19,190 nt of DNA. It comes from an uncultured Myxococcales bacterium (lineage in GTDB: Bacteria; Myxococcota; UBA727; VGSZ01). Location: assembly GCA_903952805.1 (NCBI GenBank), contig CAJBHN010001182.1, positions 1 through 19,190 of the forward strand. The letters are read 5' to 3'. The notes beneath the pieces were generated by a model, which did no database searches, had not been told where the DNA came from, and saw only the letters and a list, made by a program, of their open reading frames with translations. A program made the translations under genes and the position numbers. Shown here piece by piece: positions 1-6,758 of the stretch. The stretch's first letter is position 1; every line of letters begins with the position of its first letter.

Positions 1-47
1 GGACGTGGTCAGTATTCAATGATCATTCGGGATGAGGCGGGCGGTCC

Positions 48-1544
48 CTACTCGCAAGACACCCGCGGCGCGCTGCTGGCGTCGCTGTAGACGACGCGGA
101 AGGCGTCGCCGCCCAGGGGCCGCAGCGGGTGGCCGTTGACCGTCAGGACGAGCTCTGCGGTGGCCTGGAGCATGGCCTGGCCGTTTTCTTCGACGGTCGT
201 GGTGGGAACCCCGTTCAAGCAGCGGCCCCAGATGAACGGGTCGAAGGCGCGGAGGTCGACGGCATAGCGGGCGTTGTTGCCGACGCGATCGATGATGGGC
301 AGAAACATCGTCGTCCCCTGGCTGGCACCGCGGTAGCGGGCCTCGACCTTGACGTCGAGCTGGCGCCAGAGGTCGGGGTTGTCGCGGTCGGTCACGCCGG
401 CTTGGTAGACCTCAAAGCAGAGGTCGGTGATGGCTGCGCGCTGACGGGCCCAGGTGCCAAACGCCAGCGTGCTGCCAAAGGCGGTGGCGCCTTCGCAGCG
501 GCGGGATGCGCCGCGAGAGAGCACGGCGGTGACGTTGCCCATCCAGGTGGGAGCGGGGGCGGCGCCGACGTTGCTGACCACGTCGAAGCGGTAGTTGCGG
601 TTGAAGTTGGAGTCGTAGCGGTTGCACCCGCCGCGGTCGGTGTTGTGAAACCACAGCTGCATGCCGGTGGCGCCAGCGGGCACCTGGAAGGTGGCTGGCT
701 TGCCGACCCACGTCGACGAGGTGCTGGCGCTCGTGTCGAGGACGGTGGCCGCTTGTTGGACATTCATGGGGGTGAACAGCGCGACGGCCTCGATGTTCCA
801 CGCGGCGCGGCCGGCGTAGCCCGTGCGGCACTCGGGGAGGCGCGTGAGGTCGTAGTCGACGATGACGCTCTTGCCGGCCTCGACGGGGCCCGTCTGGGTG
901 ACGCTCCAGTCGGCGCCGAAATGCAGGGTGGGGCCGGCGGGGGGCGCGCAGACGGCGTCGTCGGCGGCAACGGCAAATGTGTTGGCGACGGTCAGCTCAT
1001 AGACCGCGAAGGCGTCGACGATGCGGTTGTGGTCGAAGAGGCGGGCGTCGCCACGGGTCAGGAAGGGGATCATCGAGACCGTGGCGCGAGACAGGCCCGT
1101 GCCAGACAGGCCCGGGCCGGGGAGGTCGCCGCTGTCGATCATGAACACAAAGCGATCGACGGCGTTGGGCATCGACGTCGACGCTGTCGGCGCCACCGCG
1201 CGCCAGCCCGCGTCGCTGCCCGAGCGCACCAGCAGCATGGGTGAGAAGCCCTCGGCGAGGGCGGCGCTGGCGACGTCGACGCGGGCATCGAACAACCAGC
1301 TTGAGCTGGTATCGACCGTGGCGAAGCCACTGCCCCGGGCGACCCGGCCAGCGTCGTGCAGGACGATCTGGCAGGCGCGGTCGGCGAAGTCGCCGGCGCC
1401 CTCGACGCCAATGAGCGGGGCCTCAGACGCCGTCGTCGGCGCCGCTGACGCTGGGCCCTGCTGATCGAGCTCGGCGACGCAGGCCACGAGCGACAGCATC
1501 GAGACCGACAACACCGACAACACGACACGCACACGCTTGAGCAC
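48..1544 (-). CDS. Predicted lipoprotein, possible DUF6209 family
   Basis: Predicted outer-surface or periplasmic lipoprotein of 498 residues; function unknown. I chose the GTG at 1544 because it has a GAGG six bases upstream and places a Lys/Arg-rich n-region (MLKRVR) directly before a hydrophobic stretch and the lipobox LVAC (Cys22). The frame is open upstream to a TTG at 1574, which would add ten residues without improving the signal peptide. After a Ser/Ala/Thr-rich linker the body is a mixed-strand protein with several Cys. The section around residues 230-330 (VDYDLTRLPECR, then AAWNIEAV, then LWFHNTDRGGCNRYDSNF) resembles my memory of the myxobacterial DUF6209 family; I could not search to confirm this. 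It is divergently transcribed from rdgB and no gene follows it before the window edge. Confidence 0.8.
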   Translation of the reverse strand: MLKRVRVVLSVLSVSMLSLVACVAELDQQGPASAAPTTASEAPLIGVEGAGDFADRACQIVLHDAGRVARGSGFATVDTSSSWLFDARVDVASAALAEGFSPMLLVRSGSDAGWRAVAPTASTSMPNAVDRFVFMIDSGDLPGPGLSGTGLSRATVSMIPFLTRGDARLFDHNRIVDAFAVYELTVANTFAVAADDAVCAPPAGPTLHFGADWSVTQTGPVEAGKSVIVDYDLTRLPECRTGYAGRAAWNIEAVALFTPMNVQQAATVLDTSASTSSTWVGKPATFQVPAGATGMQLWFHNTDRGGCNRYDSNFNRNYRFDVVSNVGAAPAPTWMGNVTAVLSRGASRRCEGATAFGSTLAFGTWARQRAAITDLCFEVYQAGVTDRDNPDLWRQLDVKVEARYRGASQGTTMFLPIIDRVGNNARYAVDLRAFDPFIWGRCLNGVPTTTVEENGQAMLQATAELVLTVNGHPLRPLGGDAFRVVYSDASSAPRVSCE

Positions 1545-1574
1545 ACGCCACCTCGCGACCACCGATGTGGTCAA

Positions 1575-1785
1575 ATGTACGCAGGTGTGCTCCTCCTGGC
1601 GGAGGGCTTCGTCAAGGGGTGCAGGGCCTCGGGTGCTTGTCAGCGGCTGCGTGCGTTGTCGCCCGCCACCTGACGTTGTCCGCAGGCCGTGTCGCCCAGC
1701 TTGTCGCCCAGCTTGTGGCCCAGGGTGTCAGCCGTCGTCGGGAGCCGGCGCTGTCGTCGGTGGTGATTGTCCCGTAGAAGGCGCC
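1575..1785. promoter_or_regulatory. Divergent intergenic region
   Basis: About 210-240 bases separate the leftward lipoprotein gene from rdgB. The promoters of both genes should lie here, but I cannot point to convincing -35/-10 boxes. The only clear structure is a short 12-bp tandem repeat at 1691-1726. The rdgB ribosome site (GAAGG, four bases before the ATG at 1786) is at the right edge. Confidence 0.4.
1691..1726. repeat. 12-bp tandem repeat, three copies
   Basis: Two exact copies of GTCGCCCAGCTT (1691-1702, 1703-1714) are followed by a degenerate third copy, GTGGCCCAGGGT (1715-1726). The repeat lies 60-95 bases upstream of the rdgB start, in non-coding sequence. It may only be replication slippage in GC-rich DNA. 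Confidence 0.6.
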
Positions 1786-2499
1786 ATGACCACTGCACAC
1801 CGAGCCAGGCTGCTTCTCGCCACCGGCAACCCCAAAAAGGGCCGCGAACTCGCCGACCTGTGCGCCGACGCCTTCGACGTCGTGACGCTGCAAGACGTCG
1901 GTCTGCAGGACCTTGACGTCGTGGAAGACGCCCCCGACTTCGCCGGCAACGCTGGCAAGAAGGCTCGTGAAGCGCGCGCCGCCCTGCTGGCCAACGGTGA
2001 CGTCCACGGCGTCGCCTGGGTCATCGCCGACGACTCCGGCTTGTGCGTCACCGCCCTCGATGGCCACCCCGGCGTGCGCTCCGCCCGCTTCGCCCTCGAC
2101 GCCGCCTACGCCCCCGTCGACGACGCCGGCCAGCCCCTGTCCCGCGACGCCGCCAACAATCGCCTGCTGCTGCAGCGGCTTGCCGTAACGCCTGCGGAGC
2201 ACCGTCAGGCTTTCTTTGTCTGTGCCGTCGCCGCCGTCCCCGTCGATGCCGTCGATGCCGGCGATGACGGCGTCACCGTGACGGCTGCGGGCCGCGTCAC
2301 CGGGCGCATCGCCACCGACGAGGTCGGCGGTGGCGGCTTTGGCTATGACCCGCTGTTCATCGTCGACGACGACGGTGCCCCCGCTGTTCGTGGTCGCCGC
2401 ATGGCGGAGCTGTCGGCCCATGACAAGCACGCCATCAGCCATCGCGGTCGGGCCATGGCGTCGTTGTTGGCGCAGCTGCTGGATGCTTCATCGCGCTGA
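1786..2499 (+). CDS. rdgB: RdgB/HAM1 non-canonical purine NTP pyrophosphatase
   Basis: Cytosolic house-cleaning enzyme of 237 residues. The family hydrolyses dITP, XTP and ITP to the monophosphate and pyrophosphate, keeping deaminated purines out of DNA and RNA. The family motifs are in order: the substrate-binding ATGNPKKGRE (residues 12-21), the catalytic IADDSGL (80-86) followed by ALDGHPGVRSAR, GFGYDP (184-189), and near the C-terminus MAELSAHDKHAISHRGRA. The ATG at 1786 is chosen because the family starts just before the TGN motif and GAAGG lies four bases upstream; the open frame further left has no family similarity. Family proteins are about 195-205 residues; the extra length is Asp/Val-rich loop sequence before GFGYDP and around residues 70-78. 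The SDR gene follows 32 bases downstream, probably cotranscribed. Confidence 0.95.
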   Translation: MTTAHRARLLLATGNPKKGRELADLCADAFDVVTLQDVGLQDLDVVEDAPDFAGNAGKKAREARAALLANGDVHGVAWVIADDSGLCVTALDGHPGVRSARFALDAAYAPVDDAGQPLSRDAANNRLLLQRLAVTPAEHRQAFFVCAVAAVPVDAVDAGDDGVTVTAAGRVTGRIATDEVGGGGFGYDPLFIVDDDGAPAVRGRRMAELSAHDKHAISHRGRAMASLLAQLLDASSR

Positions 2500-2531
2500 C
2501 CCGGCGTCAGCCCGTGCCTGGAGTGGTTGAC

Positions 2532-3401
2532 ATGGGTGTCAATCAGCGGCACGACGACGACATGTCGCCTACGCCGCCGCCATCGACGCCGCCCAGGGAA
2601 ACCTTCGCTCCCGGCCTGTTTGCCGGCGTCGTGGTGGCCATCACCGGCGGTGGCTCGGGGATTGGTCGACGCACGGCGGTCCGCTTCGCCGAGCTCGGCG
2701 CCAGCGTCAGCGTCTGCGGCCGTCGCGCGGAATTGCTGGACGAGACCAAGCAGATGGTCGAGGCCGCCGCCGCCGCCCGCGGCATGCCTGGTCGCTGCGT
2801 GGTCCACACCGCCGACGTCAAACAGCCAGAGACCCTGGCCGCCTGGCGCGACGCCACCCTCGCGGCCTTCGGCCACACCGACGTGCTCGTCTGCAACGCC
2901 GGCGCGAACTTCCTCGCCCCCGCCGCCAGCATCACGCCCAATGGCTTTGCCACCGTCATCGGCACGGTGTTGCTCGGCACGTGGAACACGGTGCACGCGT
3001 TTTTCCCCCACCTCAGCGAGCGCTCCCGCTCCAGCATTGTCATGATGGCCGCCACCAACGGCTACACGTCGTCGGCGTTGATGGCCCACTCCGGTGCCGG
3101 CAAGGCCGGCATGCTCAACCTCACCCAGACCCTCGCGGTCGAATGGGCGAGCTTTGGCATCCGCGTCAACGCCGTGGCCCCCGGACCTGTGTTCACCGAG
3201 GGGGCCAATGCCCGCCTGTGGTCTGACGAGGAAGCCCAGCGCCGCGTCGAGCGAGCCGTGCCCCTGGGCCGCATGGGCAGCGCTGACGATTGCGCCGACG
3301 CCGTGCTGTTCTTGTCGTCGCCCGCGGCGCAGTTCATCACCGGCACGACGCTGACGACCGACGGCGGCAACTTCCTGAAGCCCTTGCCCGAGCTGTTGTA
3401 G
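2532..3401 (+). CDS. SDR oxidoreductase, 2,4-dienoyl-CoA reductase-like
   Basis: NAD(P)H-dependent short-chain dehydrogenase/reductase of 289 residues. The Rossmann glycine motif TGGGSGIG is at residues 38-45, the cofactor-side Asp is in TADVKQ, and the NAG motif is at 122-124. The active-site helix reads AHSGAGKAG with Lys191, so the usual YxxxK tyrosine is replaced by Ser187. That pattern, with CNAGANFLAPAASI, NAVAPGP and TDGGNFL, resembles 2,4-dienoyl-CoA reductases (DECR type), which help oxidise unsaturated fatty acids. I infer that role but not the substrate. Start: the ATG at 2532 has GGAG eight bases upstream; an in-frame GTG at 2514 and ATG at 2562 are alternatives. The roughly 25 residues before the Rossmann fold are Asp- and Pro-rich and atypical. 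It lies 32 bases after rdgB. Confidence 0.9.
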   Translation: MGVNQRHDDDMSPTPPPSTPPRETFAPGLFAGVVVAITGGGSGIGRRTAVRFAELGASVSVCGRRAELLDETKQMVEAAAAARGMPGRCVVHTADVKQPETLAAWRDATLAAFGHTDVLVCNAGANFLAPAASITPNGFATVIGTVLLGTWNTVHAFFPHLSERSRSSIVMMAATNGYTSSALMAHSGAGKAGMLNLTQTLAVEWASFGIRVNAVAPGPVFTEGANARLWSDEEAQRRVERAVPLGRMGSADDCADAVLFLSSPAAQFITGTTLTTDGGNFLKPLPELL

Positions 3402-3452
3402 GTCTCTGCTCATCGACAGACCGTGCTCGGGTTGGCGGGGTGGCTGCTGGGG

Positions 3453-3472
3453 GCAACGGGTGAAGCCGTTGC
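3453..3472 (+). terminator. Weak hairpin downstream of the SDR gene
   Basis: GCAACGG and CCGTTGC form a perfect 7-bp stem around a 6-base loop, about 50 bases after the SDR stop. No T-run follows, so a terminator role is uncertain; it could be a partial terminator or an incidental hairpin. Confidence 0.25.
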
Positions 3473-3609
3473 GTTGTGCCGTCGTGTCGGTGACCAGCGA
3501 GTGTCGGTGAAGCCGTCCTGCGACGCATCGCGGTGACGGAAGAAAGACCTCCCTGCCGCCCATCGAATTCGACGACGACGACGCCGACCACCTCGGCCGC
3601 GACGGCTAT

Positions 3610-4188
3610 GTGGTCAAGGACCTGTGGCATAGCCTTGCTGAAGCCCGGCTCCTGCGGCAGGAGCTCGTGTGGTTGCATGACCATGGCCGTTTCAGCCCTT
3701 CGCGGATCGGCCAGCGGTCCGGACGGCAGCAGGCCGCAGGTGTGCGCAGCGACGAGGTGTGCTGGTTCGACGTCGACGCCGCCGACGACAGCAGCGGTCG
3801 ACTCGGCGTGCGGCCGGGGCCGGCGGTGACGGTGTTTCTGGCGCAGATGGTCCTGTTGCAGTCGCGCTTGAACAGCAGCTGCTTCTTGTCGCTCGGTGAG
3901 CTCGAATGTCATGCCGCCTGCTACGAGGCCGGCGCCAGCTACGCCGCCCACACCGACGCCTTCGCCAAAGACAACCGCCGCGTCATCAGCTTCTGTCACT
4001 ACCTCAATGAGGACTGGCAGGAGCACGACGGCGGCTGCCTGCGACTGCATGGGGACTCGACCGTCGACGTCGCTCCCCTGTCGGGGCGGCTGGTGCTCTT
4101 TCAGAGCCGCACCATGCTGCATGAGGTCTTGCCCGTCGCCCGCCAGCGCTTCTCGTTGACCGGCTGGATGAGCGCACGCTCGGCGTAG
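3610..4188 (+). CDS. 2OG-Fe(II) oxygenase, prolyl-4-hydroxylase/SM-20 type; 5' end uncertain
   Basis: Non-heme iron dioxygenase domain that should couple 2-oxoglutarate decarboxylation to hydroxylation of an unknown, probably protein, substrate. From the GTG at 3610 it has 192 residues. The iron ligands are His114 and Asp116 in AHTDAF and His171 in MLHEVLP; Arg178 or Arg180 in ARQRFSLTGW would bind 2-oxoglutarate. The domain is complete at the C-terminus. The start is doubtful: the same frame is open back to 3511 and encodes the family-typical LGRDGYVVKDLW just before 3610, but contains no ATG, GTG or TTG. A GTG at 3533 in the neighbouring frame would join it if one C were added near 3551-3553, giving about 218 residues. 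Its stop is three bases from the convergent antiporter stop. Confidence 0.85.
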   Translation: MVKDLWHSLAEARLLRQELVWLHDHGRFSPSRIGQRSGRQQAAGVRSDEVCWFDVDAADDSSGRLGVRPGPAVTVFLAQMVLLQSRLNSSCFLSLGELECHAACYEAGASYAAHTDAFAKDNRRVISFCHYLNEDWQEHDGGCLRLHGDSTVDVAPLSGRLVLFQSRTMLHEVLPVARQRFSLTGWMSARSA

Positions 4189-4191
4189 CCG

Positions 4192-5550
4192 TCACCCACC
4201 AACGACGTGGTCGCCGTGGTCGACGTGGTCGACGTGGGGCGGCAGCTCGCCGGCCTTCTTCAGGCCCAGCGTGAAAATCACGGGACCGGCCAGCTCATTG
4301 AGACCGACCACCGCGATGACGAGGGTGGCGAGGGCTTTGCCGACGTCGGGCAGCACGTCGGCGACGATGGTGGCCAGGCCGATGGTGACGCCGGCCTGGG
4401 AGATGAAGGGGGTAAAGCCAAGCCGGGTGACGACGGGGACATCGTTGGCGAGACGGTGACCCACGCGACACGCGATGATCGTCATGATGGCGCGAGCAAA
4501 GAAGAACGCCAGCGCGATGGGCCACAGCTGCTGCAAAGCCACCAGGTCGACCTTGGCGCCGGCGGTGGCGAAAAAGACGATCATCACGCCGGCGCTGGTC
4601 TGCTCCGACGTCTTGACAAGGTCAGGGCCAAAGCGCGTCAGGTTCATCACGACAAAGCCGGCCACGACAAATACCAGCAGCGTGTCGTAGCGGAGATACG
4701 CCGACAGGGCGGTGATGCCGTAGCCGACGACGACGACCATCAGCACGCGCTCGCGAGTGATGACCCGCAGCAGCAACGCCACCACCAATCCAAATGCCGT
4801 CCCGGCGCACACCGAGGCAAAGAGGTCCTGGGCCAGGTGGGCGAAGATCTCCACCTCGAAGGCCTGCCCCGAAATCTGCCCGCGGGCGACGGCCATGGCC
4901 GCGGCGAACAGGGGCAGGACCAGCACGTCGAGCAACACCACGACGCCCAGGGCGTGCTCGGCAAGGGGACCCCTGGCCCTGGTTTCGCTGAGAATGGCCA
5001 GCGTGACCGCTGGCGAGCGGGTCAGCGCCAACACACCCCAGATGACGGCCACAGCGACGACGCTGGCGGTGTCGAGACCGTCGAGAAATCGCATCGATCC
5101 AGACAACGCGAAGAAAAGCAGCGCCATCACCGGAACGATCAGGCTTGTCTGCGACAACGACGACCACATCACGCTGCGCCACGTGCGCTGCAAGGTGCCG
5201 AGGGTCAGCTCCGCGCCGGCCTGCAGGGCGATCAAGGCCAGGGCCAGGGCGTTGATGAGAGAGAGGGCCTTGACGTCGTCGACGTTCAAGATGGCGAAGC
5301 CCTGCGGCCCCGCCAGGATGCCGGCGACGAGAAAGCCCGTCAGCTTGGGCAAACGTGCGGCGCTGGCGAGTTTGCCAAACACCGCGCCGGCGATGACGAG
5401 GAAGCCCAACGAAAACACCGGCCCGCCGTGTACGGCGACGCCGTCAAAGTTGCGCAGCGTGCGCAGCATGACGACGGCTCCGACGAGCAGAGCAAGAGCG
5501 GTCACCCCCTGGGCAAGCTGGGCCGCGGAGGGACGGTGACGCCCGCTCAT
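4192..5550 (-). CDS. CPA2-family cation/proton antiporter
   Basis: Inner-membrane monovalent cation:proton antiporter of the Na+/H+ exchanger superfamily (KefB/KefC-like core), 452 residues, with about 12 hydrophobic segments. Recognisable elements are LPKLTGFLVAGILAGPQGF (residues 67-85), LALTRSPAVTLAILSET (174-190), and the helix VVVLLDVLVLPLF, whose Asp208 matches the conserved ion-binding acidic residue of CPA2 transporters. No TrkA-N or TrkA-C regulatory domain follows the membrane part. The extreme C-terminus instead has a His/Asp repeat (HVDHVDHGDHV, residues 439-449), possibly metal-binding or merely a repeat expansion. It is the last gene of a three-gene operon: its ATG overlaps the upstream stop as ATGA (5547-5550). 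Which cation it moves cannot be read from sequence. Confidence 0.92.
   Translation of the reverse strand: MSGRHRPSAAQLAQGVTALALLVGAVVMLRTLRNFDGVAVHGGPVFSLGFLVIAGAVFGKLASAARLPKLTGFLVAGILAGPQGFAILNVDDVKALSLINALALALIALQAGAELTLGTLQRTWRSVMWSSLSQTSLIVPVMALLFFALSGSMRFLDGLDTASVVAVAVIWGVLALTRSPAVTLAILSETRARGPLAEHALGVVVLLDVLVLPLFAAAMAVARGQISGQAFEVEIFAHLAQDLFASVCAGTAFGLVVALLLRVITRERVLMVVVVGYGITALSAYLRYDTLLVFVVAGFVVMNLTRFGPDLVKTSEQTSAGVMIVFFATAGAKVDLVALQQLWPIALAFFFARAIMTIIACRVGHRLANDVPVVTRLGFTPFISQAGVTIGLATIVADVLPDVGKALATLVIAVVGLNELAGPVIFTLGLKKAGELPPHVDHVDHGDHVVGG
4204..4236. repeat. 9-bp tandem repeat encoding the His/Asp tail
   Basis: Near-tandem 9-base units (GTGGTCGAC type on the + strand) lie at the 3' end of the antiporter gene. 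They encode the His-Val-Asp/His-Gly-Asp tail on the minus strand. The unit is a multiple of three, so copy-number change would lengthen or shorten the tail in frame. Confidence 0.55.
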
Positions 5551-6758
5551 CGCTGCACCACCATGGGCGGCGTCGACTGGGCGGCTGATGGTGGCGTCGA
5601 CAGCGCGCCGGCGGGGAACTGCCAGCGGGTACCAAGACCGATGGCGGCCGCCAGCACATCCATCGTGACCACCGCCACCGCCGCCGTCGCCAGCAACAGC
5701 TCACCTTCGGGAAGGCCAGCCAACGCATAGCTGGCCGCCACGACCAGCGGCGCCGACGACGACGACAGTCCCGTGGCCAGCACCCGGGCCGAAGGGCGAT
5801 GACCAACGGCCCACGAGGTGGCCACGAACTGCACAACCAGCTGGCCGGCGGCCAACAAGCCGCCGACGACGAGGGAGGTCAGCGACAGGGGCATCATGGT
5901 GCCCACCAGAAACACCACGACGATCCGGGCCGGGCGTTCGGTGGGCGCCAGGGCCGCCCGCAGCACCCGTCCCAACTCAGTGTAACCAAGCGTGGCGCCA
6001 GCGACGAGGCCGGCGACAGCCGACGGCAAGCCAGCATCGTGCAGCAGGCCGGCGCCCACCGCCACCACGCCCAGCAGGGCGATGGTGCGGGTGGCGGGGT
6101 CGCCGTTGGCGCTGCCGCCCAGCAACCGTTGCACGAGGGCCAGCAGCAGGCCGCTGCCGACGACGACGACGGCAGCCATTGACGGTGGCAGCGGTGACCA
6201 CGGGGGCAAGATCGCCAGCGCCACAATCGCGCAGGCCACGGCGATGAGGTCGCCGACGTCGATGAGGCGGGAGCGCAAGGCCAGCTCGATGCGGTTGTCG
6301 CGGTCGATGGGTGGCGAGCCCACCAGGGCCCCGCCCAGGATGAGGGCGGCGCCGGCCAACAAGGGAGCGTTGTCGTAGCGGCGCAGGCCCAGCAAGTGCG
6401 GAGCCGTCAGCGCGGCCATGGCCAGCAGCACCGATGCCGACGTCGACGAGACCACCACGATGGCGGCGCGCAGCGAGGCGCGACCCTGGTCGGCACGACC
6501 GGCCTGACGGGATGCCTCACGGGATGCCGAACGCAGCCCGATGAGGATGCCGAGCCAGGTGACGCCGACGGCCAGAGCGGGCTCGAGGCTCTCGACGAGC
6601 GATGAAGACAGCAGCGCGAGACCGCCCGGTGCGCAGCCGATCCCAAGCATGATCAACAGCGGCGTCAACAGACGGTCCAGCAGCCCCGACAACGCCGCGG
6701 GCCGCGACGCCAGCGTGGCGATGCTCAACAGCAGCAGCAAGACGAGGATGGTGCTCAT
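5547..6758 (-). CDS. Short CPA2-like membrane protein lacking the conserved Asp
   Basis: Polytopic inner-membrane protein of 403 residues with about 11 hydrophobic segments, paralogous to the downstream antiporter. Residues 145-179 align without gaps to residues 176-210 of the neighbour (LxxSP, a shared Glu, Arg and Leu). At the neighbour's conserved Asp208 this protein has Ala177. The later section, LVAGATLGYTELG followed by RIVVVFLVGTMMPL, parallels the neighbour's VVAGFVVMNL and VMIVFFATAGAKV. It may therefore be a non-transporting partner or a diverged transporter; this rests on a by-eye alignment. Start and stop overlap both neighbours as ATGA (6755-6758 and 5547-5550), implying coupled translation and roughly balanced amounts. 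No cytosolic regulatory domain is present. Confidence 0.85.
   Translation of the reverse strand: MSTILVLLLLLSIATLASRPAALSGLLDRLLTPLLIMLGIGCAPGGLALLSSSLVESLEPALAVGVTWLGILIGLRSASREASRQAGRADQGRASLRAAIVVVSSTSASVLLAMAALTAPHLLGLRRYDNAPLLAGAALILGGALVGSPPIDRDNRIELALRSRLIDVGDLIAVACAIVALAILPPWSPLPPSMAAVVVVGSGLLLALVQRLLGGSANGDPATRTIALLGVVAVGAGLLHDAGLPSAVAGLVAGATLGYTELGRVLRAALAPTERPARIVVVFLVGTMMPLSLTSLVVGGLLAAGQLVVQFVATSWAVGHRPSARVLATGLSSSSAPLVVAASYALAGLPEGELLLATAAVAVVTMDVLAAAIGLGTRWQFPAGALSTPPSAAQSTPPMVVQR

Noticed and set aside
1..47. Partial gene at the left edge
   Set aside because: Only 47 bases precede the lipoprotein stop; no coding or terminator structure can be supported.
1537..1785. N-terminal extension of RdgB
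   Set aside because: RdgB proteins begin just before the TGN motif. The upstream stretch is Cys/Pro/Arg-rich, includes a tandem repeat, and the ATG at 1786 has its own ribosome site.
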